A DNA stretch of 64,000 bases, from contig NZ_QKZK01000018.1 of NCBI RefSeq assembly GCF_003254275.1, positions 1 to 64,000 on the forward strand. Reading direction: 5' to 3'. Source of the stretch: Breznakibacter xylanolyticus (GTDB taxonomy: Bacteria > Bacteroidota > Bacteroidia > Bacteroidales > Marinilabiliaceae). The stretch's first letter is position 1, and each line of letters starts with the position of its first letter. Under the pieces are notes generated by a model, which had not been told where the DNA came from, ran no database searches, and was given only the letters and a program-made list of their open reading frames with translations. Positions 8,481 to 17,174 of this stretch are shown here, in pieces. The position numbers and the translations under genes were made by a program.

Positions 8481-9935
8481 TTAAAGAATCGACCTTAATT
8501 CATCAGGGCTATCGACTTTAACGGCTTTTAAATCAATAGTAATTTCGTCAGCATTAAATTTGTCGGTTGACATTAACTGATCGAATTCGGCACCCGTAAA
8601 GATTCCAATCTCGCCCGATTGAGTGATTAATATTATTTTGTTGGTTCCCAAAAAGAATGGGCAAACAACCGGGTTGTAGGAATCAGCATAGGAGACGCTG
8701 GTGAGATTGCTGTTGAATACGGCCACTTTTTTGATATCTGAATTTTTTACCGGCACATTGTTGATTGTAAAGTTCAATGTTGGTTTCATTTGACTGTAAT
8801 ACACAGGTCTGTCGAAGTTGAAAACACCCATTGAATAGAGTTCGGTGGTGTATTCAATTAAACGGGTATTTCGAATAATTCGTTCTGTTTCGGCGATTTC
8901 CAATTCACACTCTTTTTGTTTAGCCATCAATTGTTCGGGCGTGTATCGCAGCAGATAGCGCAGATGGGAAACGACTTCAAGAATGAACGAGAACTGACGA
9001 TTCTCTTTGGTATCTTTGATTGAAAATCGATATTTATTGGCATTGATTTTTTGGATTGACGACAATTCGTCATACTTTTTAGTTTGTTGATTGTAATTCC
9101 ACCCCCAGTTGGTTTTAACCCAATTGGGGATTTGCAGTGGTGCATCAGATTTCCAAAGAATTTCGCCATAATCGTAACGATTGCCGTCGAGAATAATGGT
9201 AGGATTTGAATTGAAACTGACATCGAGGGGTTGCAAGCCATATTTTTTCATGTTTTCGACCATTGCACGCATGTTTGCTTTATTGATGCGATTGTAATCA
9301 TCGCCCAGAAAGACATCAGCCATGCGTTGCAAGTCAAATACATAAAAGTTTGGAGGTAGGGGGATGGAATATTCAGGTTTTAATGATGAGAGGTGTTTTT
9401 TTAATGAATCGACAGTGGGGTTATATTGCCAAGAAGGAATGCCGATCAGTTGCCAATCGCCTGTATTGTCATCCATTTTAAAAAATCCCTGACGCGTGTC
9501 GGTAAAGTTACTGCCAATGGTAATGGTAATTGGTTTGTCGTGTATGATGTTTACCGATTTACCATTAGAGCTAGCACGAAGTTCGAACATGCCGGCAGTT
9601 TCGAGTGACATGTTATCCTCCGATTTGAGATATCTCATGGGCATTCCGGCCAGGAATATTGAAACCGCATTGTCAAATTGCCTGAATTTTAATACACAAG
9701 GAGATGATAGTAGATTGCCAACGCTATCGCATAAACTTGAAGCGATAATTTTGATTTTTGTGCCATTGGGCAGGCAAAATGTTGAGTCGGCCAAAGGGTT
9801 GTAAGCAAGTTCGGTAAATGGAGGATCCAGCTTGGTGATTGGGGGTTCAATTTTAAACGTTGTGTTGCTGTTGCAACTCACTAATAAAAGCATCATGGAG
9901 ATGCCAAGCATGTTGAATAAATGTGTTGTTTTCAT
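8481..9935 (-). CDS. Lipoprotein with an extracytoplasmic domain shared with the nearby anti-sigma factor
   Basis: 484 residues from the ATG at 9935; an ATG at 9977 in the same frame would place 14 extra residues before a clear signal peptide, so the downstream start is preferred. The lipobox is L-V-S-C at about 18-21. The first 200 mature residues show a pattern (G-T-K-I...C-V-L-K-F...L-E-T-A-G-M-F-E-L-R-A...K-P-I-T-I-T-I...D-W-Q-L-I-G) that also occurs in the periplasmic half of the anti-sigma protein at 10977-12389. The rest is unrecognised. It lies downstream of the sigma/anti-sigma pair on the same strand and may be a regulon member. Confidence 0.65.
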   Translation of the reverse strand: MKTTHLFNMLGISMMLLLVSCNSNTTFKIEPPITKLDPPFTELAYNPLADSTFCLPNGTKIKIIASSLCDSVGNLLSSPCVLKFRQFDNAVSIFLAGMPMRYLKSEDNMSLETAGMFELRASSNGKSVNIIHDKPITITIGSNFTDTRQGFFKMDDNTGDWQLIGIPSWQYNPTVDSLKKHLSSLKPEYSIPLPPNFYVFDLQRMADVFLGDDYNRINKANMRAMVENMKKYGLQPLDVSFNSNPTIILDGNRYDYGEILWKSDAPLQIPNWVKTNWGWNYNQQTKKYDELSSIQKINANKYRFSIKDTKENRQFSFILEVVSHLRYLLRYTPEQLMAKQKECELEIAETERIIRNTRLIEYTTELYSMGVFNFDRPVYYSQMKPTLNFTINNVPVKNSDIKKVAVFNSNLTSVSYADSYNPVVCPFFLGTNKIILITQSGEIGIFTGAEFDQLMSTDKFNADEITIDLKAVKVDSPDELRSIL

Positions 9936-10094
9936 CTGTTTGTATTTAATTAAGAGGTTGTAAAAGAATGCTTTCATCCATGTATTATAGTAATTACTCT
10001 AATTAGGAAATCATACTTGGTTATGCTGATTATCGTTTGGTGCACATAACGTAGTGTCCTTTATGGTGTTTTATGAAGTGACATCATCGGAAGG

Positions 10095-10817
10095 TTAGTT
10101 TGGGGTTAGAATGATTTTTGGGGCATCGTTCACAAAGAAGTACTCAGCCACTTGAGAATATGCAAAGGGGTTTTCGCGTCCCGGGCCGTATGGAAAGGTT
10201 TTTTTCTTAGAAAAATCCTTTAAGTCGTTGATGTCGCAATCGATTCCTTTGTTGTAAGCAGCCGAAAGAAGCTTCAATCGATCGTGAGTGTCAATATTTT
10301 CATGGGAAAACCGATGATTGCAGATGGCAATGAATGCACTGAGGTAACGCAATTGCCACTTAAAGAGTTGGAGTCTTGTGACTCTTATTTTTCTGATTTG
10401 TGCAGAGTCGGAGTTTGGGACATCAAACTTTACTAAATCGCTGTATTTCAAACATAAATTATCGGAACCGGAAATATAATGCTCAATTTTTTCGGCAAAA
10501 GAAGGTTTCATCTGGCACCAACCAATTGAAAAATCGGCGGCTTTGCTTCCTCTGTTCACATAAAGCAGTTGCAAGGCAGTTGTTTCAAACAGATCACGCC
10601 ATAGAGAGTAGCGCAGCATCTCGGGAAAAACAATAGATATGGCTTCATGAACCGGAATATCACATTGCATGAGTGCTTTATTTATGAGTGCTTTATTGGA
10701 AGTGCATTGATATAAAGCATCGGTATATTGAGTATCGAACCACTGTCGGGGATTTGTATTGCAATAGATGTTCAATGACAAACCACAGAAAAGGATTACC
10801 AATATCAATTTGTTCAT
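10095..10817 (-). CDS. Secreted lytic-transglycosylase-like (SLT fold) protein
   Basis: 240 residues with an N-terminal signal peptide (about 1-20). Motifs fit a degenerate goose-lysozyme/SLT fold. Glu66 in V-F-P-E-M-L-R-Y-S is the candidate catalytic acid. D-F-S-I-G-W-C-Q-M-K-P near 95-105 matches the G-hydrophobic-x-Q-M core, and A-A-Y-N-K-G near 200 matches the AYNxG motif. Such enzymes cleave peptidoglycan in the periplasm. It lies between the anti-sigma gene and the lipoprotein gene, all on the minus strand, with gaps of about 160 bases on either side, so it may be transcribed with them. Activity is inferred from motifs only. Confidence 0.6.
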   Translation of the reverse strand: MNKLILVILFCGLSLNIYCNTNPRQWFDTQYTDALYQCTSNKALINKALMQCDIPVHEAISIVFPEMLRYSLWRDLFETTALQLLYVNRGSKAADFSIGWCQMKPSFAEKIEHYISGSDNLCLKYSDLVKFDVPNSDSAQIRKIRVTRLQLFKWQLRYLSAFIAICNHRFSHENIDTHDRLKLLSAAYNKGIDCDINDLKDFSKKKTFPYGPGRENPFAYSQVAEYFFVNDAPKIILTPN

Positions 10818-10976
10818 AGTTGTGTTTTTTAGTTAGGTGATTGGTTTTTTTACAATAGTTCGTTAACACCAATAGTTGTCTGAGATGGTTTTGCGGCAAT
10901 CTTGATTTATCGGTTAGCTGACCCCCTCACATCACAATTGACTTTGACAATTCTGATGATATTACAGTCAGCGGAT

Positions 10977-12389
10977 TCATTTTTTTAGCATTGTGGTGGT
11001 TTCAGTCGAATAACCGGCCATTTTATCGCATCTGATCCAACCCAATTTTGACACTAAAACCACATGGCTTGTGGTGGTATTGAACTTCGATTTTTCATAA
11101 TAGAGAGGATCTATCAATGTGGTTAAATAGAAGCGGTATTTTCTATTCACTAAGTCACTAAATGCGCTTTTGCGTTTGTAATGGTCGGCATACCCCAAGA
11201 GCCTGTTTTTAAAATCAGGGTGCATGTTCTTACTTACGCTGGTCATTACAACATCCTTATCCGCTTGATTATATTGAAACTCGCAATTAACCTGCCCGTG
11301 GGGCATTTGGACAATCCATTCCTCTTTGGTTGCTCGAAAACCCAGAGAAAGAAATGAGTCGAAGGGATCCATGGCCGCTAATGAATCGAGGGTGGCAGGG
11401 GCGATGGGTTGTATATTTGAAAAATCATTGATGGTAAAACCATTTTTCTGGTATGCGATACTTGTTATTAGAAACTTATCCGTGATTGGATCCGGTTTCC
11501 AATAGATGTGGTTCTTTTTCGAAGTGCCAACAAATGCAATCATCATATTGCGTACTTCTTCATCAGAAGAGTTGCGCTGTCTAGGTAAGGCAATTTGAAT
11601 GGTTTTGTCCTGGTGCAATTGCAATTTTTCGCCTTGAGAATAGGCTTCAATATAAAACGCATTACCTATTTCAAGAGTCGTCCCGTCATTGAGGGACGTG
11701 GACAACCCGATACGCATCAAATCGCTATTTGAAACGAATTCGATAACCTGTATTTCAATTGATTCATTCGCTTTTGTTGAAGGGGCATTGAAAGCATCCG
11801 GAGGGAAAAAAAATTGAGTGCCGTTTTGACCTTTAATGATACCGCCTGTTGAATTGTTGATGGTGAAGCTTTGATGATTCATCACTTTACCCAATATGTC
11901 CTTGACATCAGCTTTTGTAGTTGAAGGATAAATTGGCTCATCGTTGGTCAATCGAATCGTATTTTCGTCAGGAACATTCGCCTTTAAAGTATCGACCAGA
12001 TAAGGTTTTTCAGCGATACCGATGGTTTGTTCGATTATAATAGATGAGTCTGTAGGGTTAGAAGAGTTCTCAGCATTTACCATTACAACCTTGTGAGACA
12101 GATGGTAAGTCAGAAACGCAGCGGCCACGATGGCGATAATGACGATGTTGAATTTTGGGTTTTTAAATGAGAAGCGATAGCGATGATGAAAATGCGTGCC
12201 GGCATCTTGAATGGTGCTTTTCAGATGGTTTGTTTTTATGATGTCGATGAGGGTACTTTGAATCTCGACATCACGTTTTAGTTGACGATCTGACGCAAGT
12301 TGGGCTTCAAAAACGGATTTATCAACGCCCGTTAACCTGCCTAAAATATAGTCCTCAATTCTTTTAGTTCGTTCAAGTTCAGTTCTCAT
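10977..12389 (-). CDS. Membrane-spanning anti-sigma factor with large periplasmic domain
   Basis: 470 residues. The first 70 are a soluble N-terminal region rich in charged residues that starts I-E-D-Y-I-L-G-R-L, the usual opening of Bacteroidota anti-sigma proteins. There is one transmembrane helix at about 80-97. The rest is a periplasmic domain with G-T-Q-F-F-F-P-P-D-A-F near 190 and later W-K-P-D-P. Its start codon overlaps the sigma factor stop by four bases (ATGA, 12386-12389), the standard arrangement for co-translated sigma/anti-sigma pairs. It probably holds the sigma factor inactive until an envelope signal is sensed. No FecR domain is seen, so direct coupling to a TonB receptor is not indicated. 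Confidence 0.75.
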   Translation of the reverse strand: MRTELERTKRIEDYILGRLTGVDKSVFEAQLASDRQLKRDVEIQSTLIDIIKTNHLKSTIQDAGTHFHHRYRFSFKNPKFNIVIIAIVAAAFLTYHLSHKVVMVNAENSSNPTDSSIIIEQTIGIAEKPYLVDTLKANVPDENTIRLTNDEPIYPSTTKADVKDILGKVMNHQSFTINNSTGGIIKGQNGTQFFFPPDAFNAPSTKANESIEIQVIEFVSNSDLMRIGLSTSLNDGTTLEIGNAFYIEAYSQGEKLQLHQDKTIQIALPRQRNSSDEEVRNMMIAFVGTSKKNHIYWKPDPITDKFLITSIAYQKNGFTINDFSNIQPIAPATLDSLAAMDPFDSFLSLGFRATKEEWIVQMPHGQVNCEFQYNQADKDVVMTSVSKNMHPDFKNRLLGYADHYKRKSAFSDLVNRKYRFYLTTLIDPLYYEKSKFNTTTSHVVLVSKLGWIRCDKMAGYSTETTTMLKK

Positions 12390-12949
12390 TGTTCTATGTT
12401 TACTGGATGATCAATTATTTCAGAAACCAATTCACGCGCCTTCATCAGACACTTATATTTTTGGGTTTTTGCCGATGTTTCACTTTTAAGTCCGATGTAT
12501 TTTGCCATTTCAGCCATTGAAAGACCTTGAGCATAATACATAGAAAGGATCTTCATGCATCTTTCACCCATTTGATTTAAGACGGAGTTGAGGGTATTGT
12601 GTTTTTTCTCTCGTTCGATAAAAGTGTCGATATTCACATCAAATTCAGCACTTTCGTGGTCAGCAACAAAAGGAATCGTTTTACCCTTGTTTCGAAAATG
12701 TTCGTTGGTTAGGTTTTTGCAAATACTGAATAAGAAAGTATTCAGCGAGCATTTTAAAGTGAATTTTTCATCTAAAAGTTTCTCAATCAAAATGAGGAGA
12801 GCTTGTTGGAAAATATCTTCTGCATCTATTTTTGCACCCCCCGTTTTGATGAACTTCGTTTTAAAAGCAGGATAATTTTTGTATAAGCAATTCAAGGCTT
12901 TGGAGTGAGAACCTTGTCTTATAAATTCGATGATTTTTAAATCTTCCAT
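12386..12949 (-). CDS. ECF-type sigma-70 family RNA polymerase sigma factor
   Basis: 187 residues. Region 2 is recognisable around D-A-E-D-I-F-Q-Q-A-L (about 42-51), followed by L-N-T-F-L-F-S-I-C-K-N. Region 4 is a helix-turn-helix with G-L-S-M-A-E-M-A-K-Y-I-G-L (about 145-157), and Y-K-C-L-M-K-A-R as recognition helix. Regions 1 and 3 are absent, as expected for group 4 (ECF) factors. It heads an apparent operon with the anti-sigma factor, and the genes downstream are candidate targets. ECF factors of this kind direct RNA polymerase to a small set of promoters in response to envelope signals. Confidence 0.88.
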   Translation of the reverse strand: MEDLKIIEFIRQGSHSKALNCLYKNYPAFKTKFIKTGGAKIDAEDIFQQALLILIEKLLDEKFTLKCSLNTFLFSICKNLTNEHFRNKGKTIPFVADHESAEFDVNIDTFIEREKKHNTLNSVLNQMGERCMKILSMYYAQGLSMAEMAKYIGLKSETSAKTQKYKCLMKARELVSEIIDHPVNIEQ

Positions 12950-13112
12950 AGATGCTTTTTTCTATTAATGCAGAAAGCTTGAAAAGGTAACCATTGAGAG
13001 AAGCAAAATTTCAAAATTGATCATTCAATTTGGTATTGTCAACAGAGACAATGATATAACTGGGTTTGTGTCGCAAAAATGAACTTACAACCAATAACAA
13101 CATCGTTAATTG

Positions 13113-13146
13113 CAAAAAAAAGACAGGGCGACCAAAGACACCCTGT
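13113..13146 (-). terminator. Rho-independent terminator after the 161-residue gene
   Basis: The short stem acaggg / ccctgt at 13123-13146 is followed on the minus strand by a run of eight T (13114-13121 read as A on the plus strand). It lies 45 bases past the stop codon at 13191. Confidence 0.55.
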
Positions 13147-13190
13147 ATAATTATTTATCGACCGATAAAATCACAATTCACATGATAATT

Positions 13191-13676
13191 TCATAACCCA
13201 AATTCAAAAATCGAAGGATTGGGAGTGACGGTTTTGTTTAACTCATTTAAATTCACGATCTTGACTTTGTAAAAATTAAAGCCTCCCAATTCGGAATTGT
13301 CAATGATATTAACTAAAGTACAGTTTTGAGGTATGGGTTTAAATTCCAAACTGAAATTGAAGGATTCTTTTTCTTTTAACTGATATTTATTGGGATAGAC
13401 TGTTGCTGCATTTGACTTTATCAAATAGTACTTGCGTTTGGTTGCACAGTCTTGGATATAAAGAGAATCTGATAGACTAATTATAAGAGTTGAGTCACTA
13501 TTGATATAAGGAGATTTCACATTAAACTCAACCATTGTTTTTTCTTTACCAATTGATACTCTGGTAATTTTGCAGTGGCTGCTGTTACATCGTTTTGTGT
13601 GCGTATTTGATTTGTATTGTGCCAAAGCAAATAATGTTGAGGATGCTAATATTAAGGCTAATAGGTATTTATTCAT
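13191..13676 (-). CDS. Small secreted protein of unknown function
   Basis: 161 residues with a Sec signal peptide (about 1-19, ending A-L-A-Q). The mature part is rich in beta-type residues, with four cysteines (two in the first 30 mature residues). It has no motif I recognise. It is monocistronic in appearance, with a terminator downstream, and sits between a sigma-factor operon and another lipoprotein gene in the A+T-rich island. Confidence 0.6.
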   Translation of the reverse strand: MNKYLLALILASSTLFALAQYKSNTHTKRCNSSHCKITRVSIGKEKTMVEFNVKSPYINSDSTLIISLSDSLYIQDCATKRKYYLIKSNAATVYPNKYQLKEKESFNFSLEFKPIPQNCTLVNIIDNSELGGFNFYKVKIVNLNELNKTVTPNPSIFEFGL

Positions 13677-13915
13677 ATTGCTTATTCAGTGCTGTTTTGC
13701 TTTGGTTAAATAGAAAACACGTAAAGGGAGCGAGATTAGAGATATTTAAAAGAGTACCTACAACCTTAGTTTGTGGGTGGAAGCTGAGATGATTTACCAT
13801 CGGCGAAAAGTTTATAACGTGTACCGATATTGTCGATGCATTTCAAGTTGTGTGGCATTGAATGGTGAAATAATCGGAATACAAAAGAATTAAATATCAA
13901 TAAATTATAGCTCAC

Positions 13916-14935
13916 TCAAAAGCCATCGATTAGCTTTTTTGTATTTGCAAAGTTTTCATTTTTGGCTTTCTCTACTGCTTTTTTAAGAATATTTTGCTCG
14001 TTAACTCTGTTAAACGAATTAAATGAACCTCTATTGGCAAACATGCTAATATTAATATCCCAAGTATCATTGAAGTTGTAATCAGAGAACGCAACAACGG
14101 TTTCACCATTATACTTACGCATTTCAGCAACAGATGTTTCAATCATCCTATTCCTTGCGTAGTCAATTTTTAAAAAAATTGAACTTTCCCATGATGATGT
14201 CATTTTTAAAGTTTCATAATATTCTAATTGCAATTTACAAGCTTGAGGTTTTTCGCGGTTTGTAAAATCTCTAGTGAGGTCACTGATGTATACTTGTATT
14301 GGGTTAATTGACGATTCTTGTTGTGTATGCGATAAATCAGATAGCAATGAAGATAAACTTTCTCGAGTTGGTTTTTTATCTTTGAAATTGTAAGTCATAA
14401 ACAAAGATGTATTGCTTAATTTTTTATCGACTATTGTTAATGGTTTATAATTAGGGAGTCCCAATAGTTTTATGAAATTTCTTTGTAAGACATAAGGACT
14501 GCCTTCATTTGCGGTACTAAGAAATTCACACGTTTTAATACCAACTTTACCATTAATTACTACCCCTATTAATTTGTCGTATTCAAAGGCTAATAAAACA
14601 GTATGCCAGCTTATATCTTGGAAACTAAAAGAATTCTGATAAAATCCAACACTAAATTGATTATCGATCCTTTCAAGAGTAATACATTCATGCAGAAGTT
14701 TGCTGTTCATACCAAATTGAAACCCTTTTAACCCATTTAATATTTCAAGATTTTGCACATTCCCAATTTCCTTAATTTTATAACTATTAGAGATACTGTC
14801 TACAAGAAGAACGCAATTATCGGATGCAGTCGCCAGAGATTTTTTTTCAAAACTATTGCAACTTATTAATTGCAACAGACACAGAAGAATAGACATCGAT
14901 GCATAACAATATCTATTTGTAGTATTCTTCTCCAT
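13916..14935 (-). CDS. Lipoprotein of unknown function
   Basis: 339 residues from the ATG at 14935; an in-frame ATG at 14983 would put 16 residues ahead of the signal peptide. The lipobox L-I-S-C (about residues 23-26) marks it as a lipoprotein. The mature protein has mixed alpha/beta composition and no recognised motif. It lies between the 161-residue secreted protein and the integrase. It is probably passenger DNA of the island. Confidence 0.6.
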   Translation of the reverse strand: MEKNTTNRYCYASMSILLCLLQLISCNSFEKKSLATASDNCVLLVDSISNSYKIKEIGNVQNLEILNGLKGFQFGMNSKLLHECITLERIDNQFSVGFYQNSFSFQDISWHTVLLAFEYDKLIGVVINGKVGIKTCEFLSTANEGSPYVLQRNFIKLLGLPNYKPLTIVDKKLSNTSLFMTYNFKDKKPTRESLSSLLSDLSHTQQESSINPIQVYISDLTRDFTNREKPQACKLQLEYYETLKMTSSWESSIFLKIDYARNRMIETSVAEMRKYNGETVVAFSDYNFNDTWDINISMFANRGSFNSFNRVNEQNILKKAVEKAKNENFANTKKLIDGF

Positions 14936-14983
14936 TCGTAAATGCATGTTAAGTATTTTCAGTGCAATGATTGATACAATCAT

Positions 14984-15404
14984 TCTAAAATTAAAATGAA
15001 ATAATCAATAAAATTAACAAAAATATGAAGTCTGGATAAACCGGAATGTACACCAGTGATATAATTTATGAAAATGGAATGATTCGGTCACGATAATATG
15101 CAGTAGTGGAGATGAAAGCTGATGCTTAGAATATTTTTAATTAAGATTTTTATGAAAAATATGGGTACTGCAAATACAACTTGGAGAAATAAACATGAAA
15201 AACGTGTTTGAGGGGTAGAGAAAGGTGAACGAAAAATAGTTAAAAGACAGCGAAACAATAGATTCTATCCTTAAATGTTCAGTTAAAGCTTACGTTGTCA
15301 TTGAAAAAGGTCACTAATAGTTCATAATATCTGATGAAAGGTCGCGGAAAGTTCAAAATTGGTCGCAAAAGGTTGAAAAAGCTTCAGTTTGCTTGATTTT
15401 GCTT
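14984..15404. other. A+T-rich spacer upstream of the lipoprotein gene and downstream of the integrase
   Basis: About 420 bases with no open frame of note. It should contain the promoter of the lipoprotein gene that starts at 14935, but no TAnnTTTG box is evident. No repeat or attachment-like sequence was recognised here. Confidence 0.45.
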
Positions 15405-15455
15405 AATAAAAAGCAGGCTACAATTGTCATTGGGGTATTGTAGCCTGTTTTTTTT
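15405..15455. terminator. Strong bidirectional terminator after the integrase gene
   Basis: An 11-base perfect stem, caggctacaat (15414-15424) and attgtagcctg (15437-15447), is flanked by a T run on the plus side (15448-15455) and by CTTTTTATT on the minus side. It lies 5 bases beyond the integrase stop codon. Confidence 0.85.
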
Positions 15456-15459
15456 AGCT

Positions 15460-16674
15460 TTAATACAGGTTTTTAATTTTCTGCATATTTTTCTTAATTA
15501 ATACTTCCGTTGTTTTGGCGTATCGTTGTGTCATTTTTGTGTTTGAGTGTCCTAAAGTTTTAGAAACGACTTCAATGGGGATGTTATTCTCAAGCGCTAT
15601 TGTTGTTGCAAATGTATGTCTGGCAGTGTGTGTTGTTATCGGCTTGTCAATACCGCATATATCAGCAATTTCTTTGAGATATGCATTCATTTTTTGATTG
15701 CTTAGCACTGGCAATAAATATCCATTTTCTTTTAATTCCGGGAAACGTTGATATTTTCTTAATATTTTTTGAGCAGCTTTAATGACATAAATGGTGCTCA
15801 TCTGATTGGTTTTTGTTCTCTTTTTATGAATCCAAGTTATTCCTTCCTTATCTATTTCTAAATGTTCTTTTTTGAGCGTTTTTACATCAGAGAATGCTAA
15901 ACCGGTAAAGCAACAAAATAGGAAAACATCTTTTACTTGAGCAATTCTTGGGATTGATATGTCTTTGTTGATCATCTTATCCAGCTCTTCTTGAGTAAGA
16001 TAAATGGCATCTATTTGTTTGAGTTTGAATTTAACAGATGCAAATGGATCATTTTTCAACCAATTATTAGCTAAGGCAATTCGGACAATCTTCTTAAAAT
16101 TCTTAAGATACTTAACCGTAGTATTATGCGAACAATTTCTGATCGTTTTTAAATATAATTCATATTGCTTTACGAATTGTTGATTGAGTTCATTCAATGG
16201 TAAATCTTCTCGTTGATATTGCCATTTGATGAAGTCATGGGTGTGCATATAGCTTGTTTCATAACGTTGAATTGTTCCTTGTGCAAAATCGATGTTGAGT
16301 AGTTGCTTCGCGTTTGAGTTATGTTCGTCAAATATTTGAAGGATTGTACGTTTCTTTTCTTTCTTGCCAGCAATTTTTTCGATGACAATTCTTGAGTTGA
16401 TTTCTCCATCTTCACTGTCGAGATAGTCAATGATGGTATTAATTCGTTTTTTAAGTTGAATGATTGTCTTGTTGATTTCATTCGAATTGGGTCTTCCTTC
16501 AATGACTTTTTGTTCTTTTTCTGACCAATTGTAGGGGAGGGTACTCAGCTTTAATCCGAATTCAGCTCTTTCCTGGTTGATGGTTAGCCTCAAAAAAATC
16601 GGTGCTTCTCCACTTTTTAAGAGCTTAGTTCTTTTAATAAAGAACAAAATTGTTGCATCAATTTGTTGTCTCAT
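15460..16674 (-). CDS. Tyrosine recombinase (Bacteroidota-type phage/conjugative-element integrase)
   Basis: 404 residues. The N-terminal 90 form the arm-binding domain typical of Bacteroidota integrases (F-L-R-L-T...W-S-E-K-E-Q), followed by a SAM-like core-binding domain (about 110-200) and a C-terminal catalytic domain. In the catalytic part the first arginine position reads C-F-T-G-L-A-F-S-D-V, so Arg I is replaced, as in IntDOT relatives. The lysine is in K-K-R-T-K-T-N, HxxR is H-T-A-R-H-T, then L-G-H-S-N and the nucleophile in Q-R-Y-A-K-T. It is transcribed away from tRNA-Ser, with its start 247 bases from the tRNA 3' end, the usual place for the integrase of a tRNA-associated island. 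It probably mobilised the 1-16.8 kb region. Confidence 0.92.
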   Translation of the reverse strand: MRQQIDATILFFIKRTKLLKSGEAPIFLRLTINQERAEFGLKLSTLPYNWSEKEQKVIEGRPNSNEINKTIIQLKKRINTIIDYLDSEDGEINSRIVIEKIAGKKEKKRTILQIFDEHNSNAKQLLNIDFAQGTIQRYETSYMHTHDFIKWQYQREDLPLNELNQQFVKQYELYLKTIRNCSHNTTVKYLKNFKKIVRIALANNWLKNDPFASVKFKLKQIDAIYLTQEELDKMINKDISIPRIAQVKDVFLFCCFTGLAFSDVKTLKKEHLEIDKEGITWIHKKRTKTNQMSTIYVIKAAQKILRKYQRFPELKENGYLLPVLSNQKMNAYLKEIADICGIDKPITTHTARHTFATTIALENNIPIEVVSKTLGHSNTKMTQRYAKTTEVLIKKNMQKIKNLY

Positions 16675-16771
16675 GGTAATAATTTTAGGATGTTAAAACT
16701 ATCGCAATGAGTTTTATTTCAGCAATTTAAATCTAAGTCATTGGATGCATTTCGATGTTTTTCAATCCTTC

Positions 16772-16806
16772 AGGTGGACTAAAATTCACAAAAAGTTAGT
16801 CCACCT
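16772..16806. repeat. Inverted repeat between integrase and tRNA-Ser, possible recombination site
   Basis: aggtggactaa (16772-16782) and ttagtccacct (16796-16806) form a perfect 11-base inverted repeat with a 13-base centre. A further half-like sequence, tccacc, follows at 16811. It lies between the integrase start and the tRNA terminator, where a tyrosine recombinase core or arm site is expected. It has no T run and is not a good terminator. No second copy was noticed elsewhere in the window. Confidence 0.5.
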
Positions 16807-16862
16807 AAAATCCACCAAAAAAAGGGTGTTTATAGCCTTTTTTTGCACCAATCTGCACAAAC

Positions 16863-16896
16863 AAAAAATCCAGTAAGTGTTGACTTACTGGATTTT
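16863..16896 (-). terminator. Rho-independent terminator of the tRNA-Ser transcript
   Basis: A 14-base perfect stem, aaaatccagtaagt (16865-16878) and acttactggatttt (16883-16896) with a 4-base loop, is followed on the minus strand by six T in a row. It lies 24 bases past the tRNA 3' end. Confidence 0.85.
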
Positions 16897-16919
16897 GCAT
16901 TGTTTTGCATTTCTTATCA

Positions 16920-17005
<86 letters not shown>

Positions 17006-17031
17006 AAGGTTATCGCGTTTGATAACGGTTG

Positions 17032-17061
17032 CAAAAGTAGAGGTTTTTTTGATTTCTCCAA
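17032..17061 (-). promoter_or_regulatory. Bacteroidota-type promoter of tRNA-Ser
   Basis: On the minus strand TTGG (17061-17058) and TACTTTTG (17039-17032) are separated by 18 bases. This fits the -33 TTTG / -7 TAnnTTTG promoter of this phylum. The -7 box lies 26 bases upstream of the mature tRNA 5' end. Confidence 0.8.
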
Positions 17062-17174
17062 GTACTCGCCCCAATTTTTTTATCATTTTTTTATCCCTCG
17101 GGGATGTCATGCATCCGGTCATCGTCAACAACCTCCCACCAGGCATCCCTCCACGGGCAACAGCCCCCAATCCG

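Noticed and set aside
9426-9804. Plus-strand frames inside the lipoprotein gene at 8481-9935
   Set aside because: Antisense to a frame with a clear lipobox; no supporting features.
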